64,000 nt of DNA from Malania oleifera (Eukaryota; Streptophyta; Magnoliopsida; Santalales; Ximeniaceae), in assembly GCF_029873635.1 (NCBI RefSeq), contig NC_080423.1, positions 96,064,953 to 96,128,952 of the forward strand. The letters run 5' to 3'. Position numbers and translations under genes: made by a program. The notes beneath the pieces were generated by a model that worked only from the letters and a program-made list of their open reading frames with translations, had not been told where the DNA came from and ran no database searches. Numbering within the stretch: the first letter of the stretch is position 1; every line of letters starts with the position of its first letter. This document shows, piece after piece, positions 12,285 through 29,715 of the stretch.

Positions 12285-13612
12285 ATAATTACTTTGAGAA
12301 TAAACACTCCATAAATAAAATGTAATTTAATTTTTTGTCAATGTTCAAATTTGATTTAAATTGATCACGAGGCCTAATACCATGTGTGCATGGTTTCATT
12401 TATATGTTGGATTTGTCGTTTGCTAGCCAAACAGATCATATCTTCTGCCATGCATTTAGTAAAAAAGCAATATGTGCAGCAATTTCTCTTTCTGCCCATA
12501 AAGCTTTTCGTAATTTTCTTTGCTTTTCCTCCTTTGGTAATGCTGTTCCCTTTTCTTTTCTTTCCTTTCTAATCTGTGCATTACTTTATCTGTGCTCTCC
12601 ACATGGAGGAGAAAGTCTGCAGCCTATCTTATATATATATATATACCTTTTCAAAAAAATTTATATAAAAAAATCTGTTGTACATTGTACGGTAAATTAT
12701 CTTAATTACTCAAATGTAAAACTTTCATGTCGAAAGGCTCAGATTAGAAACCCGGGAACTATAGCAATATTTATCATCACATACCCCTTATCGCTAAAAC
12801 ACGAGAACATGCATTTAATGTCTTGAGGCATACATATAGGCTTGCCTTTGATAAAACAACACAGTATAAGCAGTTGCATACAAAAATTTACGCCATAGGA
12901 GAGATCTTGGGACATAGTTTTTTCTCTAAACAAATATGAATATCAAATACTGCCTGTATACATGATCTCATGAAATCGATTTAAAAAATAAATCTCACAG
13001 ATCGAACAGTGCTTAAGCCTTAAAGATCGTACGTGAAAACTTGGATGCGTGGTTGGCCTTAAATTGAAGGTACATGTCAATAAATAATTGATGTGAATTT
13101 GCAAGCAAAGGAGGGGAGCCTCTATGCCCTCTTTTCAGCCTTATCCGGACCTACATTGCTTTTGGTTTTTTCTTTTGCCTTCAATTATGGAGAATGGGAC
13201 GAAGGCTTCACCATGCATTAATTGATGAATTATCTAAGAGCCAAAGTAAATGAGTATGCGTCCAATTTATGTTCACAAAACACAAGGCTGGTTAGGTTAT
13301 CTATGTCAGTGGGATGATATGTGTGCACAGACCCACAGCCTAGAAAATTTAATAATAGAATGGGCAGGGATTGGTGTGGTCGGATTGATTGAAACCAATA
13401 GTAATAGCATTAATTGATTTGAATATTTGATTCTAATACATTAGTATGTATGAAAAAAATATATACTAATTTCTATGTTACTTTTTTAGGTATATGAAGA
13501 TATTTTTTGCATATTTTTTATTATGTAACTGATAGATGTGCTATGTTTAAATTGTTATATATATATATTATATATATATATATATTATATATATATATAT
13601 ATTATATATATA

Positions 13613-13643
<31 letters not shown>

Positions 13644-14035
13644 ATGGCATAAGAGATCTTTGCAAAAATTAATTTAAAAATATTATAAAATACTGGTCAC
13701 TGCCTCCATTATATATAATTGTTAATCATGATTAAAGAGTCACCACTGACTACATTATGAGCACATTAAAATGATCCATTAGAAGATGATGAAAACAAAT
13801 TATCTACTAATAAAAAAAAAAGAAAATTTGCATGGTACAATATATAACAACAAAAATGATGAATGATGATCAAGAGCACATAAGTGTGAAGGAAATGTTA
13901 TTGTGAATATCTGATACCATATTAAAAACCTGATACAAAATAAAATATAATTTTTAAAGCATCCTATTATGCTTGAGTTGCACAAAAATTCAAGTAGTCC
14001 ACTACTCATCTCGTTTTTCTTTCATCTCCCTTTTG
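12285..14035. other. Intergenic sequence without recognised genes
   Basis: AT-rich sequence. Frames at 12384-12826 and 13800-14009 have no recognisable domain. A long (TA)n stretch with regular 'tta' interruptions lies at about 13555-13643. Confidence 0.6.
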
Positions 14036-14575
14036 GTTTTTTTTTTTTTTTTTTTTCAAGAAAAGGTAAATTTATTAAAGCGACAAGAAAACAACTTAAA
14101 TCCTCCCAAGCAGAAAAAAATGACAAAGCGGGGAGAAATGAGCGAAATCACCCTCCTAAATCAGAGTAAATATAGAAAAACTCTTCCCAATCCAAATAAA
14201 ACAAGAAGGAATTAAGCATAGTCCAAAGGTACAAATTTGATAAACAATTATCACACATTTACGAGTGTGGAGTAATTTTCCCTAAAGATTCTTCCGTTTC
14301 TCTTCTTCCAAATTTCCCAACAAATGATTGTCGAAACAACTGTTTTCATCCTTCTAAAAAACCTTTAAGCTTTGATAAATTCAATGCTAAGAACATTGAT
14401 TTCAAAGAATTCGGCATGATCATGTGATTACACATCCTTTGACAAACGAGAACCCAAATTTTCTTACTAAAAGTGAAGGAAAATGTAATCAACTCTTTCG
14501 CTTTCCTTCTTACACAAGACACACATCAAAGCCATCCTCCATCCTCTTTTTTTGCAAATTATCTGTTGTTAGAAT
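14036..14575 (-). pseudogene. LINE 3'-end fragment (zf-RVT region)
   Basis: On the minus strand, around 14450-14545, it encodes a Cys-rich segment close to MCVLCKKE followed by ESVDYIF, typical of the zinc-binding tail of plant LINE ORF2. A long T-run at the left end (14037-14057) is the poly(A) tail of a minus-strand copy. It is 5'-truncated and non-coding. A clear target-site duplication was not found. Confidence 0.65.
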
Positions 14576-14635
14576 TTTGTTATTAATTGCTAGCTAGCAA
14601 AAAAAAACTCATGTTTGATGGGATGAAAGATTTCC

Positions 14636-14758
14636 ACAACTGGTTGTATGGGATGCTTAGTTTCTTTCATCTCTCTCTTTTTTTTTTTTTTTTTTTTGAA
14701 ACAGATAAAAGAAAAAAAAGGAGATGAGAGAAACTACGCATCTCATACAACCGGTTGT
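14636..14758. repeat. Foldback element (38-bp inverted repeat) upstream of GH1-A
   Basis: The left arm at 14636-14673 (acaactggttgtatgggatg...) pairs with the right arm at 14721-14758 (...catctcatacaaccggttgt) with about 4 mismatches in 38 bases, around a T-run/A-rich loop of about 47 bases. The outer ends are themselves palindromic (acaaccggttgt). It lies about 340 bp before the GH1-A start codon and could be a MITE-like element or a transcribed hairpin. Confidence 0.8.
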
Positions 14759-15032
14759 ATGTGACCTCTAATATATTGTACTGGGTGTGCATTATTAAAT
14801 TATTTTTTAAATTGCAAAAAAGGAAATTAAATCATGAATGCATGGATTGCTAGCATTAATGAAGAAAAGGCTAACTCTTTTTATTTTTTATAAAAAATAA
14901 ACTAAGAAAAGGCTAATAATGGCCATATACATGCATACATGCATGCAAGTGGCATACAAAATTTGTGGCACGAGAAAGCCATGGAAGGATAAAGTTTTTT
15001 GGATACAATAATTAATCAACCCTAGCTAGCTC

Positions 15033-15040
15033 TATATAAA
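15033..15040 (+). promoter_or_regulatory. TATA box of GH1-A
   Basis: TATATAAA lies 59 bases before the ATG, with CT/AC-rich sequence between, a normal spacing for a plant core promoter with transcription starting near 15065-15075. Inference from sequence only. Confidence 0.65.
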
Positions 15041-15098
15041 GGAGAGCTTGAGCAAGGGTTGAAGCACACACCACCAAAGCTAATTGCTCAGTGGGTAT

Positions 15099-20177
<5,079 letters not shown>

Positions 20178-20321
20178 GAGAGAATGTTTCAAGAATAAAA
20201 ATGTGCCTTTTCCTTATTCTACTTGGATGTACTAAATTAGCAAGAGGAAGACTATAGCTTCTTTCTCATTATCTATATTTAATAAATAATGACTTTGTGA
20301 TCTCTATATATGTAGCCATTA

Positions 20322-20410
<89 letters not shown>

Positions 20411-20557
20411 CCATTGCTTGTTGCTAAATAAAAGTTGTAATTCAAAGATTTGACTCACAAAAGATTCTTGGTAATTAACAAAGTGAATCAGTGAATACTT
20501 TTAAAAGAGAAGGAAGAAAGAATCTAAAAGGAGAAGGAAGGATAATAAGCACAGAGC

Positions 20558-20603
<46 letters not shown>

Positions 20604-20604
20604 G
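20178..20604 (+). other. 3' flank of GH1-A with poly(A) signals and microsatellites
   Basis: 'Aataaaaatg' near 20193 and 'aataaataatg' near 20279 are candidate poly(A) signals. Then come (CT)n (20324-20373), (AT)n (20374-20404) and (AAT)n (about 20559-20603). The order matches, in reverse, the flank of GH1-B (58754-59480), so this flank was part of the duplicated segment. Confidence 0.75.
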
Positions 20605-21346
20605 AGGTGGGTGGGAGGTTTTTGCTTTTTTTTTTTTTTTCTGGGCTTTTTGAGAATGGGGGAAATGTAGGGACACTTTGGTTGTTTACATCAAATAGTT
20701 GTGGTGGGGTTTGAATGGTTGCAACTCCTGTGTAAGGTTCAGGCTGTGTGTATGTTAATGGGTAGGGGGGGTTCGAGCACGGATTAAGGAAGCATGGCTG
20801 CTGTGTAGGGGCTAGAGCATGGGTTAGGCTGTGTGTATATTGCTGTGTAGGGGCTGAAGACTAGGGTTAGGGTAGCATCATCTACTGTGCGAGTGAAAAC
20901 TAGGGTTAGGAGGCTTCTTTTTGGCTGAAACAAACCTAGCTACCATATGTAGTAGCAGCCGTGGGGGATGTGAGGAGCAGCACTTGTTCTAGTTGTGGCG
21001 GCTATAGGTTGCCATGGCTAAGGTTCTGAAACCCTAGCTTTATGCTTGAGGAAGAAGACCCTGGCTTACAAAATTCCTAATCATAGGAAAGCAAGGGCTT
21101 CATGTACCTTTTCCCCCCCATCTTCGTTTTAATTGGTTTAGTGGGCTCACACCAAAACTCAAGTTCCTTTTAAAAGGTCTTGGAATTTCATTTAAAAAAA
21201 AAAAGGCTTGCTTCAATGGTAAAAAAAAATTTGAGGTTGATTTTCTAGCGTGCAATGGTTTGCTTATTGATCACATTTTATTAGAGACAATTTCATCTTC
21301 TTTCTTTTCTCAAATGATTAGTTTGATTTCCTTTAATGAAAGAACA
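20605..21346 (+). repeat. Repeat block R, copy 2
   Basis: It matches 9541-10271 over most of its length and ends at the same CACTA tip. Its first 80 bases also match, in reverse, 58670-58753 beside GH1-B. No reading frame of note. It holds short 'ctagggttaggg' motifs that are not telomeric arrays. Confidence 0.8.
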
Positions 21347-22345
21347 CTACAAAAAAGAAGACTTTTAGTGACACTTTTAAACCGTCACTAATAATAGAAA
21401 ACTATCACTATTAATTATTAGTAACGATTTGGTGACGCTTATAAATTGGTGACTATAATGGCTGTCACTATAAAAAAACTGATTTTTGGTGACGAAAGCA
21501 TTAGTGACGGATTCAATTTCATCACTAATAGTGTCATATTAGTGACAGTTTTAGCAACTGTCATTAATACGACACTATTAGTGACGATTTCAAAATCGTC
21601 ACTAATAATTTTATCACTAAAAATCGATTTTCCTGCTCAATCTATCGCGGGAAACCATTTTTCGAGTAGAAATTATTCCAGAAAAATATTAGCGACGATT
21701 CTTAGGATATTAGTGACGGATTATATTTGTCACTAAAAGTCAATTATTAGTGACGATTAAGTAACCGTCACTACTATTATTGTATTAATAAAAAAATAAT
21801 TTATTTAACACTATTAGTGACGGTTTAGAGGATTTGTGACTAATAGCCAATTATTAGTGACGGTTTTAGGAACCGTCACTAATAATTTACTTATTTAAAA
21901 AATATAAAAATAATTTATTTAACACTATTAGTGACAGTTCAGAGTAGTCGTCACTAATAGCCAATTATTAGTGACAGTTTTAGGAACCATCACTAATAGT
22001 TTTTTTATTTAAAAAATATAAAAATAATTTATTTAACACTATTAGTGACGGTTCCGAGGATTCGTCACTAATAGCCAATTATTAGTGACGGTTTATAAAA
22101 TTGTTACTAATAGTTTTTATTTAAAAAATATGAAAATGATTTATTTAACTATATTAGTGACGGTTCCCAAGATTCGTTGCTATTAGTTTATTATTAGTGA
22201 CAGTTTATGAAACCGTCACTAATAGTGTTTTGATTTTTAAAATATAAAAATAATTTAGTTAAGAATATTAGTGACGGTTTAGAGCATTCGTTACTAATAA
22301 TAGGGTATTATTGACGGTTTAGAGGATTCTTCACTAATACCCTAA
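21347..22345 (+). mobile_element. CACTA-like transposon terminus with subterminal repeats
   Basis: It starts CACTACAAAAAAGAAG, the hallmark of En/Spm (CACTA) ends, followed by more than 20 copies of a short subterminal motif around TTAGTGACGGTTT in both orientations. Larger units of about 110 bases repeat at roughly 21790-22260, each with 'aaaaatataaaaataattta'. Such motifs bind the element's own transposase in known CACTA elements. I could not find the opposite terminus; related fragments occur at about 27150 and 27535-27610. Confidence 0.8.
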
Positions 22346-22856
22346 CCTATTAAATTTACCTTCTTCACACGATTTCCCAATCTGCCTCCATTTTTCCTCG
22401 CATTTCTCCCTCATTTCCCCCCTCCCTCCTTTCCCAATCTCCCGGGTCAAACCCCCCTGCAACCATTGCCGCTCGCCTGAGTTCATTCCGTTAGGTTCTT
22501 CTTCTTCTTCTTCTTCTTCTTCTTGTCATTGCTGAAATTTTTTTTGCAGTTCCTCGAGATAAGTTTTTCATTCCCTGTTATGGATTCTGTTACTTTTTTG
22601 GGGTTCTTATGTTTCAGTTACCATGATCTCTATTTTTCCTTCACAAAACTAAGAAAATATTGAATTAGTGATTTAATTGAGTGGTCTTATTCTCCCTTTG
22701 TTGTAGGTTTTTTGTTGAAGTAGAGAGGTGGAAAGGATGGAGAAGATGAAGCACTGAAGTGACGTTTACGATTATTTTGTTAATTACCATCACTTAGAAT
22801 GCGATATTCAGCAGATCTTCCATGTATTAATGTAAGGAAGCCAAAGCGACCCACGT
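22346..22856. other. CACTA-linked sequence, unassigned
   Basis: C/T-rich stretch (22370-22530, includes a TTC run) followed by AT-rich sequence. It may be a captured 5' untranslated exon or the start of an element gene, but no protein is recognisable. The solo LTR at 22857 interrupts it. Confidence 0.4.
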
Positions 22857-25177
22857 TGTAATGACCTGGAGAATTAAAACTATAAAATAATTAGGAAATA
22901 TCATAAATGAATGGATTAATGGATAATGAGGGGAAAAGGAAAGAAATTAGAAGAGGAATAGTAGGTCTCATCGACGAATGTCCTGTCTTCGTCGACGAGA
23001 GTTCTTCTAGAGATCGTTGACAAACTCAGTCCCTCGTCGATTGAATGTATTTTCTCGTCGACAAACCCACGTGTCTCATCGATGAAGCCCTGCCTATAAG
23101 TAGAGTTTTCTTTCATTTTCAGCGAGAATTCGAGATCCTTCTTCCCTCTCTCTCTCTAAAACGGTTTCCTAGCCTTCTTTCTTTGATTTTGGGTTGGATT
23201 TGACCCAGTTTGACAATCTGAAACCACCACGAAGTTCGTAGATAGGATCGTTCTCTGTAAGGCTGTAGGAGCTAATCGTTGTTTGGAGAGGTTTGGGAAA
23301 CATCCCAAAATCATGGTAAGTGAATTATTTTGGGATTTTCTTAATGAATAATGTTTATTTGAAGCCTAGAAAGTAGGCAAATAAGTGTTTTTCTTAAGAT
23401 TTGAGTAGCTGGAATTTATTTTAATTAAAATAGGATTTTTGGTTCAGGGTCCAAGTAAACACTGTGGGTTTTGGTTCGGGGATCCTGCCAGCGTAGTTCT
23501 AAAGTCGGGTAAGTGGAAATGATATATTAAATCAGGTTTTTATTAATTAAATCAAATGGATCATGTTATATATATGTATATGAGTTTTCATTTGGGTATA
23601 AAATGCCAATCATGTAAAATTATGTTTTCTGAGCTTAGGTTTGCTTATATAACTATGTATATGTGAAAATTAACCAATGAAAGTGAATAATATTTTCACA
23701 ATAATTATGTAAGAAATGAAAGGTGTATTTTTAGTATATGAACATTAAGAGTTGATTGGCCTATTTTACAAGAATGTGTATGAATTTTACTGTTAAATTG
23801 TGTGGCATGAGTAAATGTAAATTTTGTGCAAATATATGTTAAATGTATGAGATGCAGACTAAGTAAGTAAAGTATTAAGAATAAAATATATTATGGACTA
23901 TGCTGCTTGTGTATGTTAATGCAACCATGTAAATGTAAGACAGCTGAAAGAAAGTCATGTTAGCAGATCTTGCATATTTCTATGTAGACTAACTGATGAC
24001 AGCTAAAAGGAGCTGTAAACTAACTGATGATAGCCAAAGACTAGCTACAGTACGAAGGAAAGAAAGAAAAAGGCAATGTAATGGAAATGTAATGATCATG
24101 GAATGAAATATGAAATGTGAATGATATAAATGGAAAGAGTCACTTGAAGTGAAATGCAATGTTATGTTTAGCTATGAACATGAACATATGTGTATGATTG
24201 AATAATGACAGAAAGAATAATGACAGAAAGAATAATGTATTATGATATTAGAAGTATCTATATATGTAGAACATGTTATGATTGGGCGGGGTATACTCTT
24301 CGCCTGAGAGCTTGCTGAGTAAGGCGAGTGCACTAGTAACTTTAGATGTGAATGTAGCTATATAACGTACTAGGACAGAGGGAACCTACTTGTATGGGTA
24401 GATTTTCCTATCGATAGGGCATTTGATAGTAAACCATTGTTGAACTGTGTGAGTACGAGATTATCTAATACTTGAGGGCTTAATGAGTAAGGTGAGTGCT
24501 CTGGTATGCTTTAGTAGTGACCTTCGGGTTGTTATGTATCAGAGCAGAGGGGTGCTACTTGTATGGACGGGTTAATCACCCCTATCCTTAAGTAATCTCG
24601 TGGGGTTTAAATCTTTGCTTGTGATTGATTAGGTTTAGGAGAATGTTTTTAGTGTTACGCTAATGATTTGCAAATGTATTTAAAATGATGTCTATATACC
24701 TCATGTTAGCCACACGTTGTTTTAATATGTATATTTCTTTCCTTTACTGAGATGTGTCACACCCGAATATGAATGTTTCTTTTTTGGGACATCCTCGAGG
24801 TCGGGCTTAGGGAGCTTGAGGGTTTATAGTCTTTTGAGGATTGTAAAAGAGAAAGGGTATATTTTGATTATATGTGGGATTGTATTAAGTTTAAGTATAT
24901 ATGTTTATGTCGTTATGTTTTAAGGATATTGAGTAAGGAATGGTTATGAAAATATTGAAATGTTTTGGGAGTTATGTAGATTTATGGAAATACAGGTGAT
25001 GGATGAATTATATGGAATTTAGATAGGAATAGTAAACTCTGGTATTACGATATTATGGTATTATATATGGAGATTATGTTTATATTTTCCATTGTGTATA
25101 TTATGATTTATGGATCATTAGGATATTATCAGGTATAACGCATTGGACTTGAGTTTAGGGGTTCGGGGCGGGTTACA
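22857..25177 (+). mobile_element. Solo LTR, Gypsy-like (2321 bp), with 5-bp target-site duplication
   Basis: It begins TGTAATGACCTGG, ends GGGTTACA, and is flanked by CACGT at 22852-22856 and 25178-25182. Ends, length and the 'gtcacacccgaatatg' motif are typical of Tekay/Del-type Gypsy LTRs. No internal domain remains, so it is the product of LTR-LTR recombination. The strand is tentative. Short frames such as 22916-23116 are chance. Confidence 0.9.
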
Positions 25178-25309
25178 CACGTTCATTCCTCTGAGGTGAA
25201 TTGTTGTGGTTTTTTATTTCTTTTTGTTTGAAAGATTTTGCCTAATGATTGTTGTATATATGGTTTAAACAGGTGGGCACTTTTCTTTTAATAGCTTTGT
25301 TCGTTGGTT

Positions 25310-26444
25310 TCATTGCAACAGTATGCAAAGCTCTAAGCACCCTACAAATTTGGCTTCTCTAGTTGGAGAAATCAAGACAAAAACCCCAAAAAAAGGATCA
25401 AAGTTTTGGGTGATGTAGGTGTCTTGACTGAAATTATAACTGATGATGTAATACAGAGCATGATTTGCTTAAATTTTTGGTCACTACTTCAAAAGTTTCT
25501 AGAAGGCTTTAAAAATCAACAATTAAGATGCTGGGCCCATGCTACGTTCTTGCGAGGTCTCAATTAATTCCCAGTTACTCAAGTAGAAGGTCAGGTTTCT
25601 ATCGGCACCCAGGGTGCGTATGTTTTTCATTTAAATGAAATATTGAAATAGGTTGCTAAAATTATTTTAGTTGTACGTACAGATTGAATTTTAACTTTAC
25701 CTTCCCTTACATGGAATGCAAAGCTTGGTTTTGTATCTTATTTGATCTTATTTTGTTTTATTGCAGTTGAAAGTAGGAAATGGAGAGGATTTCTTCCCTC
25801 AAAATGGGAGATGGAATTTCAACGATAAGGTGCTTCTCCTTATGTTCTGTCATATTAGGATCTTTAGTTCAACTGATCTCACAATATTCTTTGTGCTTTG
25901 TTTTAGAAACTAGTAAAGCAAGTAAAGATTAAACATGGGCTGTTGTAAATTTCTTAGCTGGATATGATATCGTGGTCTTGTGAGGAGATCTAATCAAATG
26001 TGGAGAAATGAAAGGAATTGTAAGTTTTATTATTATGTTTTCTACAATATAAGAGTTGAGATTAATAGAAGTTCTTTGTCATGTGTTCTGTAGGTCATTG
26101 AACCTCCATTCGATATATTTGAAGAGAACCCTCAGTCTAGATGGGCTCCACCTATTGTTAAAGTGGAGAAAATGTTTGAAAATATACAATCTAAACTTCC
26201 CGGAGCTCCAAAATTCCTTCTTTGCCTTCTTTAGGGGAGGAAGAACTCCAATTTTTATGGTTATGGCTAGTTTTTTTTGTATTTATAAAGTTAATTTTTG
26301 GTTGGTGCTAATGAATCTATCTAATGTTTAAGGTCATTGGAAGTGAAAGAATCTTGCCGATTTTGGAATTGTCACTCAATGCATTGCTCCTACTAGAGTT
26401 ATCGACCGTATCTTACAAATGTTCTACTCAAGATCAATGCCAAG
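25310..26444 (+). pseudogene. Argonaute fragment, AGO4-like, intron-containing pseudogene
   Basis: Exon-like pieces separated by introns with preserved GT/AG ends encode a collinear part of a plant Argonaute around the L2/MID junction. Seen: KALSTLQ and nearby (from about 25318); LKVGNGEDFFPQNGRWNFND (25767-25829); WAVVNF and DLIKCGEMKGI (25907-26019, with a 1-base loss and a stop); VIEPPFDIFEENPQ and VEKMFENIQSKLPGAPKFLL (26094-26259); KNLADFGIVTQCIAPTRV (26333-26444). The motifs fit the AGO4/6/9 clade that acts with 24-nt siRNAs in DNA methylation. N-terminal, PAZ and PIWI catalytic parts are absent and stops and frameshifts are present, so it is not functional as protein. Introns show a DNA-level copy, not a retrocopy. 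It lies about 3 kb inside the CACTA end, which suggests capture. Confidence 0.85.
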
Positions 26445-27669
26445 GTGTATGCTTCATTAATTTGTGATTTTTAATTATGCAATTGAAGCTAGTTTGAGAG
26501 ATCTTTTGAAACTGTTCATGGAATTAAGATGATTACAATTCAGAACTTGTCCTAGGTTTTATGGGACCAGAGCCCATACACATCATATTAATTATATAAC
26601 TTGTCCCCCAATGAAGTTCTAGTACTTTCACCATCTGAGAAATATTTTTTCAGCTTCTTTGAGAGAGACTTTGTAGTATTGTGCCAAGGTTTCAAGTAAG
26701 CATTACTCATTTTTAGTTTTTAGCTCTCTAAATGAATCAGGTCGATCATGAAAATCTTTTCTTACTTTTCCTAGTTAATAGAAGTAACCTCTTTTCAAAT
26801 CTGAAGGAAAGATTTATATGTTTGGCAATGGACTGAGATTATTGTTCTTAACATAGTGGATAGAAAAATTTGGGAGAGATGTCATTGATAGTGAACCAGG
26901 CGAATATAGGGCTTACCAGGAGCTAGCTATCTGAGCGAAGGATTTTCGAGGTTAGTATCAGCCGTTGTTAAGCCGGAATGAGATTCATTTTTGCAACAGC
27001 CATGTCGGTTGTGTGCATGGGTGGGTTGCTCGTGAAGATGATTACAATTTAGATGAGTCAGTATGAGACCATCTTTGTAGCATGTGGACAAATAGGAAAT
27101 GTTGCTATTATATATTGTCTAAGAAGAAAGATCGTCAGTAATAGTCTTATAGTGTGACGGTTTTCATCAAATGTCATAATCAGTTCAGCGCCTTAGTAAA
27201 CAAGCTAATTAATCCATTAATTCTATTATTAATAAAACGTAAAAAAATTAAAAGTTAGTGACTCGAAATGATTATCAAAACACTCCAGAGTAGCGTTAAG
27301 CATTACTTTATATTAAATTATATAAATATTAATTCGGGGGGGGGGGGTTAATCGAATCGATACCGATGAACCAAAAATTGGTAAATCATAACCATGAATC
27401 GACCGACCCTAGTATTGACTGAAACCGAATTGACTGAAATGTCTCTTATTCGGTGAATTCGGGTTTCTGAAAGTATGCATGCTCACTCCAATTGGTACAA
27501 TATTTTTAATTTTAGTTCTAAAATGATAGACTATAGTGACAGTTTAGGAGAACCGTCACTAAAACAGCCTACTAGTGAAAGTTAGTTTTAAAGAGTTTTG
27601 TGACGGGTGTAATCATAATATTCGACTAAAACCCCAAATCCTCATAGATGTGAGAGAAAAATCTCCATC
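26445..27669. other. Degenerate sequence with CACTA-like motif fragments
   Basis: No gene is recognisable. TGACGGTT/AACCGTCA motifs near 27157 and at 27535-27610 resemble the subterminal repeats at 21347-22345 and may mark the other side of the same element. A run of 12 G lies near 27338. Confidence 0.4.
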
Positions 27670-29715
27670 TTAAATTGGGAAAAATGCATTTATGGTGACA
27701 CAAGGTATTGTGTTGAGCCCACATTGGTCTCCTAGTGATATAGAGGTAGATAGACAAGTTCAGGTGGAAGGAACTTATTCAAAGTTCCTACACCAAACTT
27801 GCCTCTAAGGACGTTGCGGTCCTTCTTGGACACGCAGAGGTTTTATAGAAGTTTATTAAAAAAGATTTCAGTGTCATTGACATCCTTTGTGCCTACCTTT
27901 TGCTAAGGATTGTTCCATTGAGGGGACAAATGCAGTGAAGCGGCTTTTTTCAAAACTAAAAAATGTTAATTCTCGCCTTAATGCAACACCAGATTGGAGA
28001 TGCCTTTTCGAACTTTATTTATGTGATGCAGGATTATGACCATTGGAGCGGTGTTGCTGCTAGGGGAGAGGAGAGATTAATAAGTTTTGCGTGGTGTTTA
28101 TACGTTCGTAGAACCTAATGAGCAACAAATGAATTACAACTATCACAGAAAAGAGTACTAGCAAAGTTTGCACTGGACAAGTTTCGCGTCATAATCTCAT
28201 TGGTTCACCTATTGTTGTTTTTACCGATCATGCTGACCGTCAAGGATCTGCTCTCGTTAGCAGGGATGCTAAGCCCAAAGCTCATCCGGGGGTGGATTTA
28301 ACTCCTCAAGAATTTGCTTTAATATGAAAGACACAAGAAAGGAGTTGAAAATGTTGTGGTGATCATTTTGTCCCGACCTGGATTTGATGAACCCCACAGC
28401 ACATCCCTATCAGAGATAGTTTCTCGGGTGAACATTTGTGCTTGTGGTGAACCTACATGGTACGCTGACATTGTTAACTATCTCGTTGTAGGCAACTTCT
28501 TTGAATGGAATGCCCAAGAAGAAAAAAATTTCTAGCTGAGGTCAACGTTTTATTTTATGATGACCCATCCTGTTTAAATATTGTCCAGACCAGATTTTGA
28601 GAAGATGGATGCCAAATGAAGAGGACTCAAGGGCATCTCATTCTATCATAGTGGAACATATGGTGGGCATTTCCTTTTCAAGAAAAAACCCACTGCAAAA
28701 AATTTTACAAAGTGGGTTTACTGGACCCACTCTTTTTAAAGACGTTCATGAATTGCAAACGGTTGTGGAAATATGCAAAATAGGAGGGATCACACATAGA
28801 AATATGCTGCCCTTAACCCTTTTTGTGATTGAAAAATTTGATGTTGGGGGGCATCGATATGAGTCTTTCCCTTCCCCTGTGGCTATCGGACATTCTTTTA
28901 GCATTGGATTATGTATCCAAATGGGTAGAGACTATTCTAACGAGAATAACAACACAAGTTAGTGAGTAAGGTTTTTTTTTTAAAACTGTTATCTGTTTGG
29001 GATTGCCTGAACAATCATAGCGATGACGGTTTGACATTTCGGTAATTAGATCTTTGTAAACTTTAATGAAAAAATATGGTTATGCTTTAAAAAATATTCA
29101 ACGGCATCACCTGAAACTAATGGGCAAGTGGAATTGGCTAAAGGGAGATAAAATTATTTCTTGAAAAAATGGTAAAACCGAAACTAAGAATGGTCTTGAA
29201 TTCGTTGCTGCGCTTTGGGCATATCCCGCCACTGCTTCAAAACTATTTTGGGTATGTTCCTTATAGGCTCGGTTATGGTTAAGACTTGCCATTTAATTGT
29301 GCAAAGGAAAATAAAGCCCGATGGGCCATTAAAACTTTGAATTCCAATTGGGAAGGTTGGTGACCATGCGTCGTTGCAACCCTAAAGAACTGAAGGAATA
29401 AGAGAGATGTTATGAGAACTCAGAATTTATAAAGAGAAGGTAAAGGGTTATCATGATGAACATTAGTGAGGAGCAATTTGAACCTAACAAAAAGTCTTAT
29501 TTACGATTCTCTGCTTCACGTGGTTCCAGGGAAGCGAAGATCCCGTGGATGGGTTTCCTTACATAGTAAGGACGGTTACATCATGGCCAATGTGGATATT
29601 GGAACATCCAAAGATGGGAATAATTTTGTTCAAGGTAAATGGGCAACGTCTAAAACCATTTTAAAAGATTTTCCTAGTGTTAGCATGGAGAGGAATTTGG
29701 TGGATCCAGTTTACT
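27670..29715 (+). pseudogene. Athila-type Gypsy pol remnant (end of RT, RNase H, integrase)
   Basis: Broken frames give a collinear Athila-like pol. Order: FMVTQGIVLS-like RT segment (27680); LGHAEVL and KFIKKDFS (27810-27880); a CDAG-like RNase H start (28025); VVFTDHAD with SRDAKPK (28215-28275); WYADIVNYLVVGNFF (28460); YCPDQILRRWMPNEEDS (28580) leading into the integrase zinc-binding and catalytic core (open frame 28597-28962); a SPETNGQVE-type core end (29108); and the C-terminal AIKTLN and LNEL-like segments up to about 29700. Numerous stops and frameshifts. The upstream half of pol is missing. Confidence 0.85.

Noticed and set aside
12384..12826. Frame of 146 codons in the intergenic region
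   Set aside because: No domain, AT-rich, no splice or promoter context, and it runs through an AT microsatellite.
13555..13643. Regular 'tatatatatatta' array as a possible matrix-attachment or cruciform site
   Set aside because: It is a simple imperfect AT microsatellite; no further evidence supports a function.
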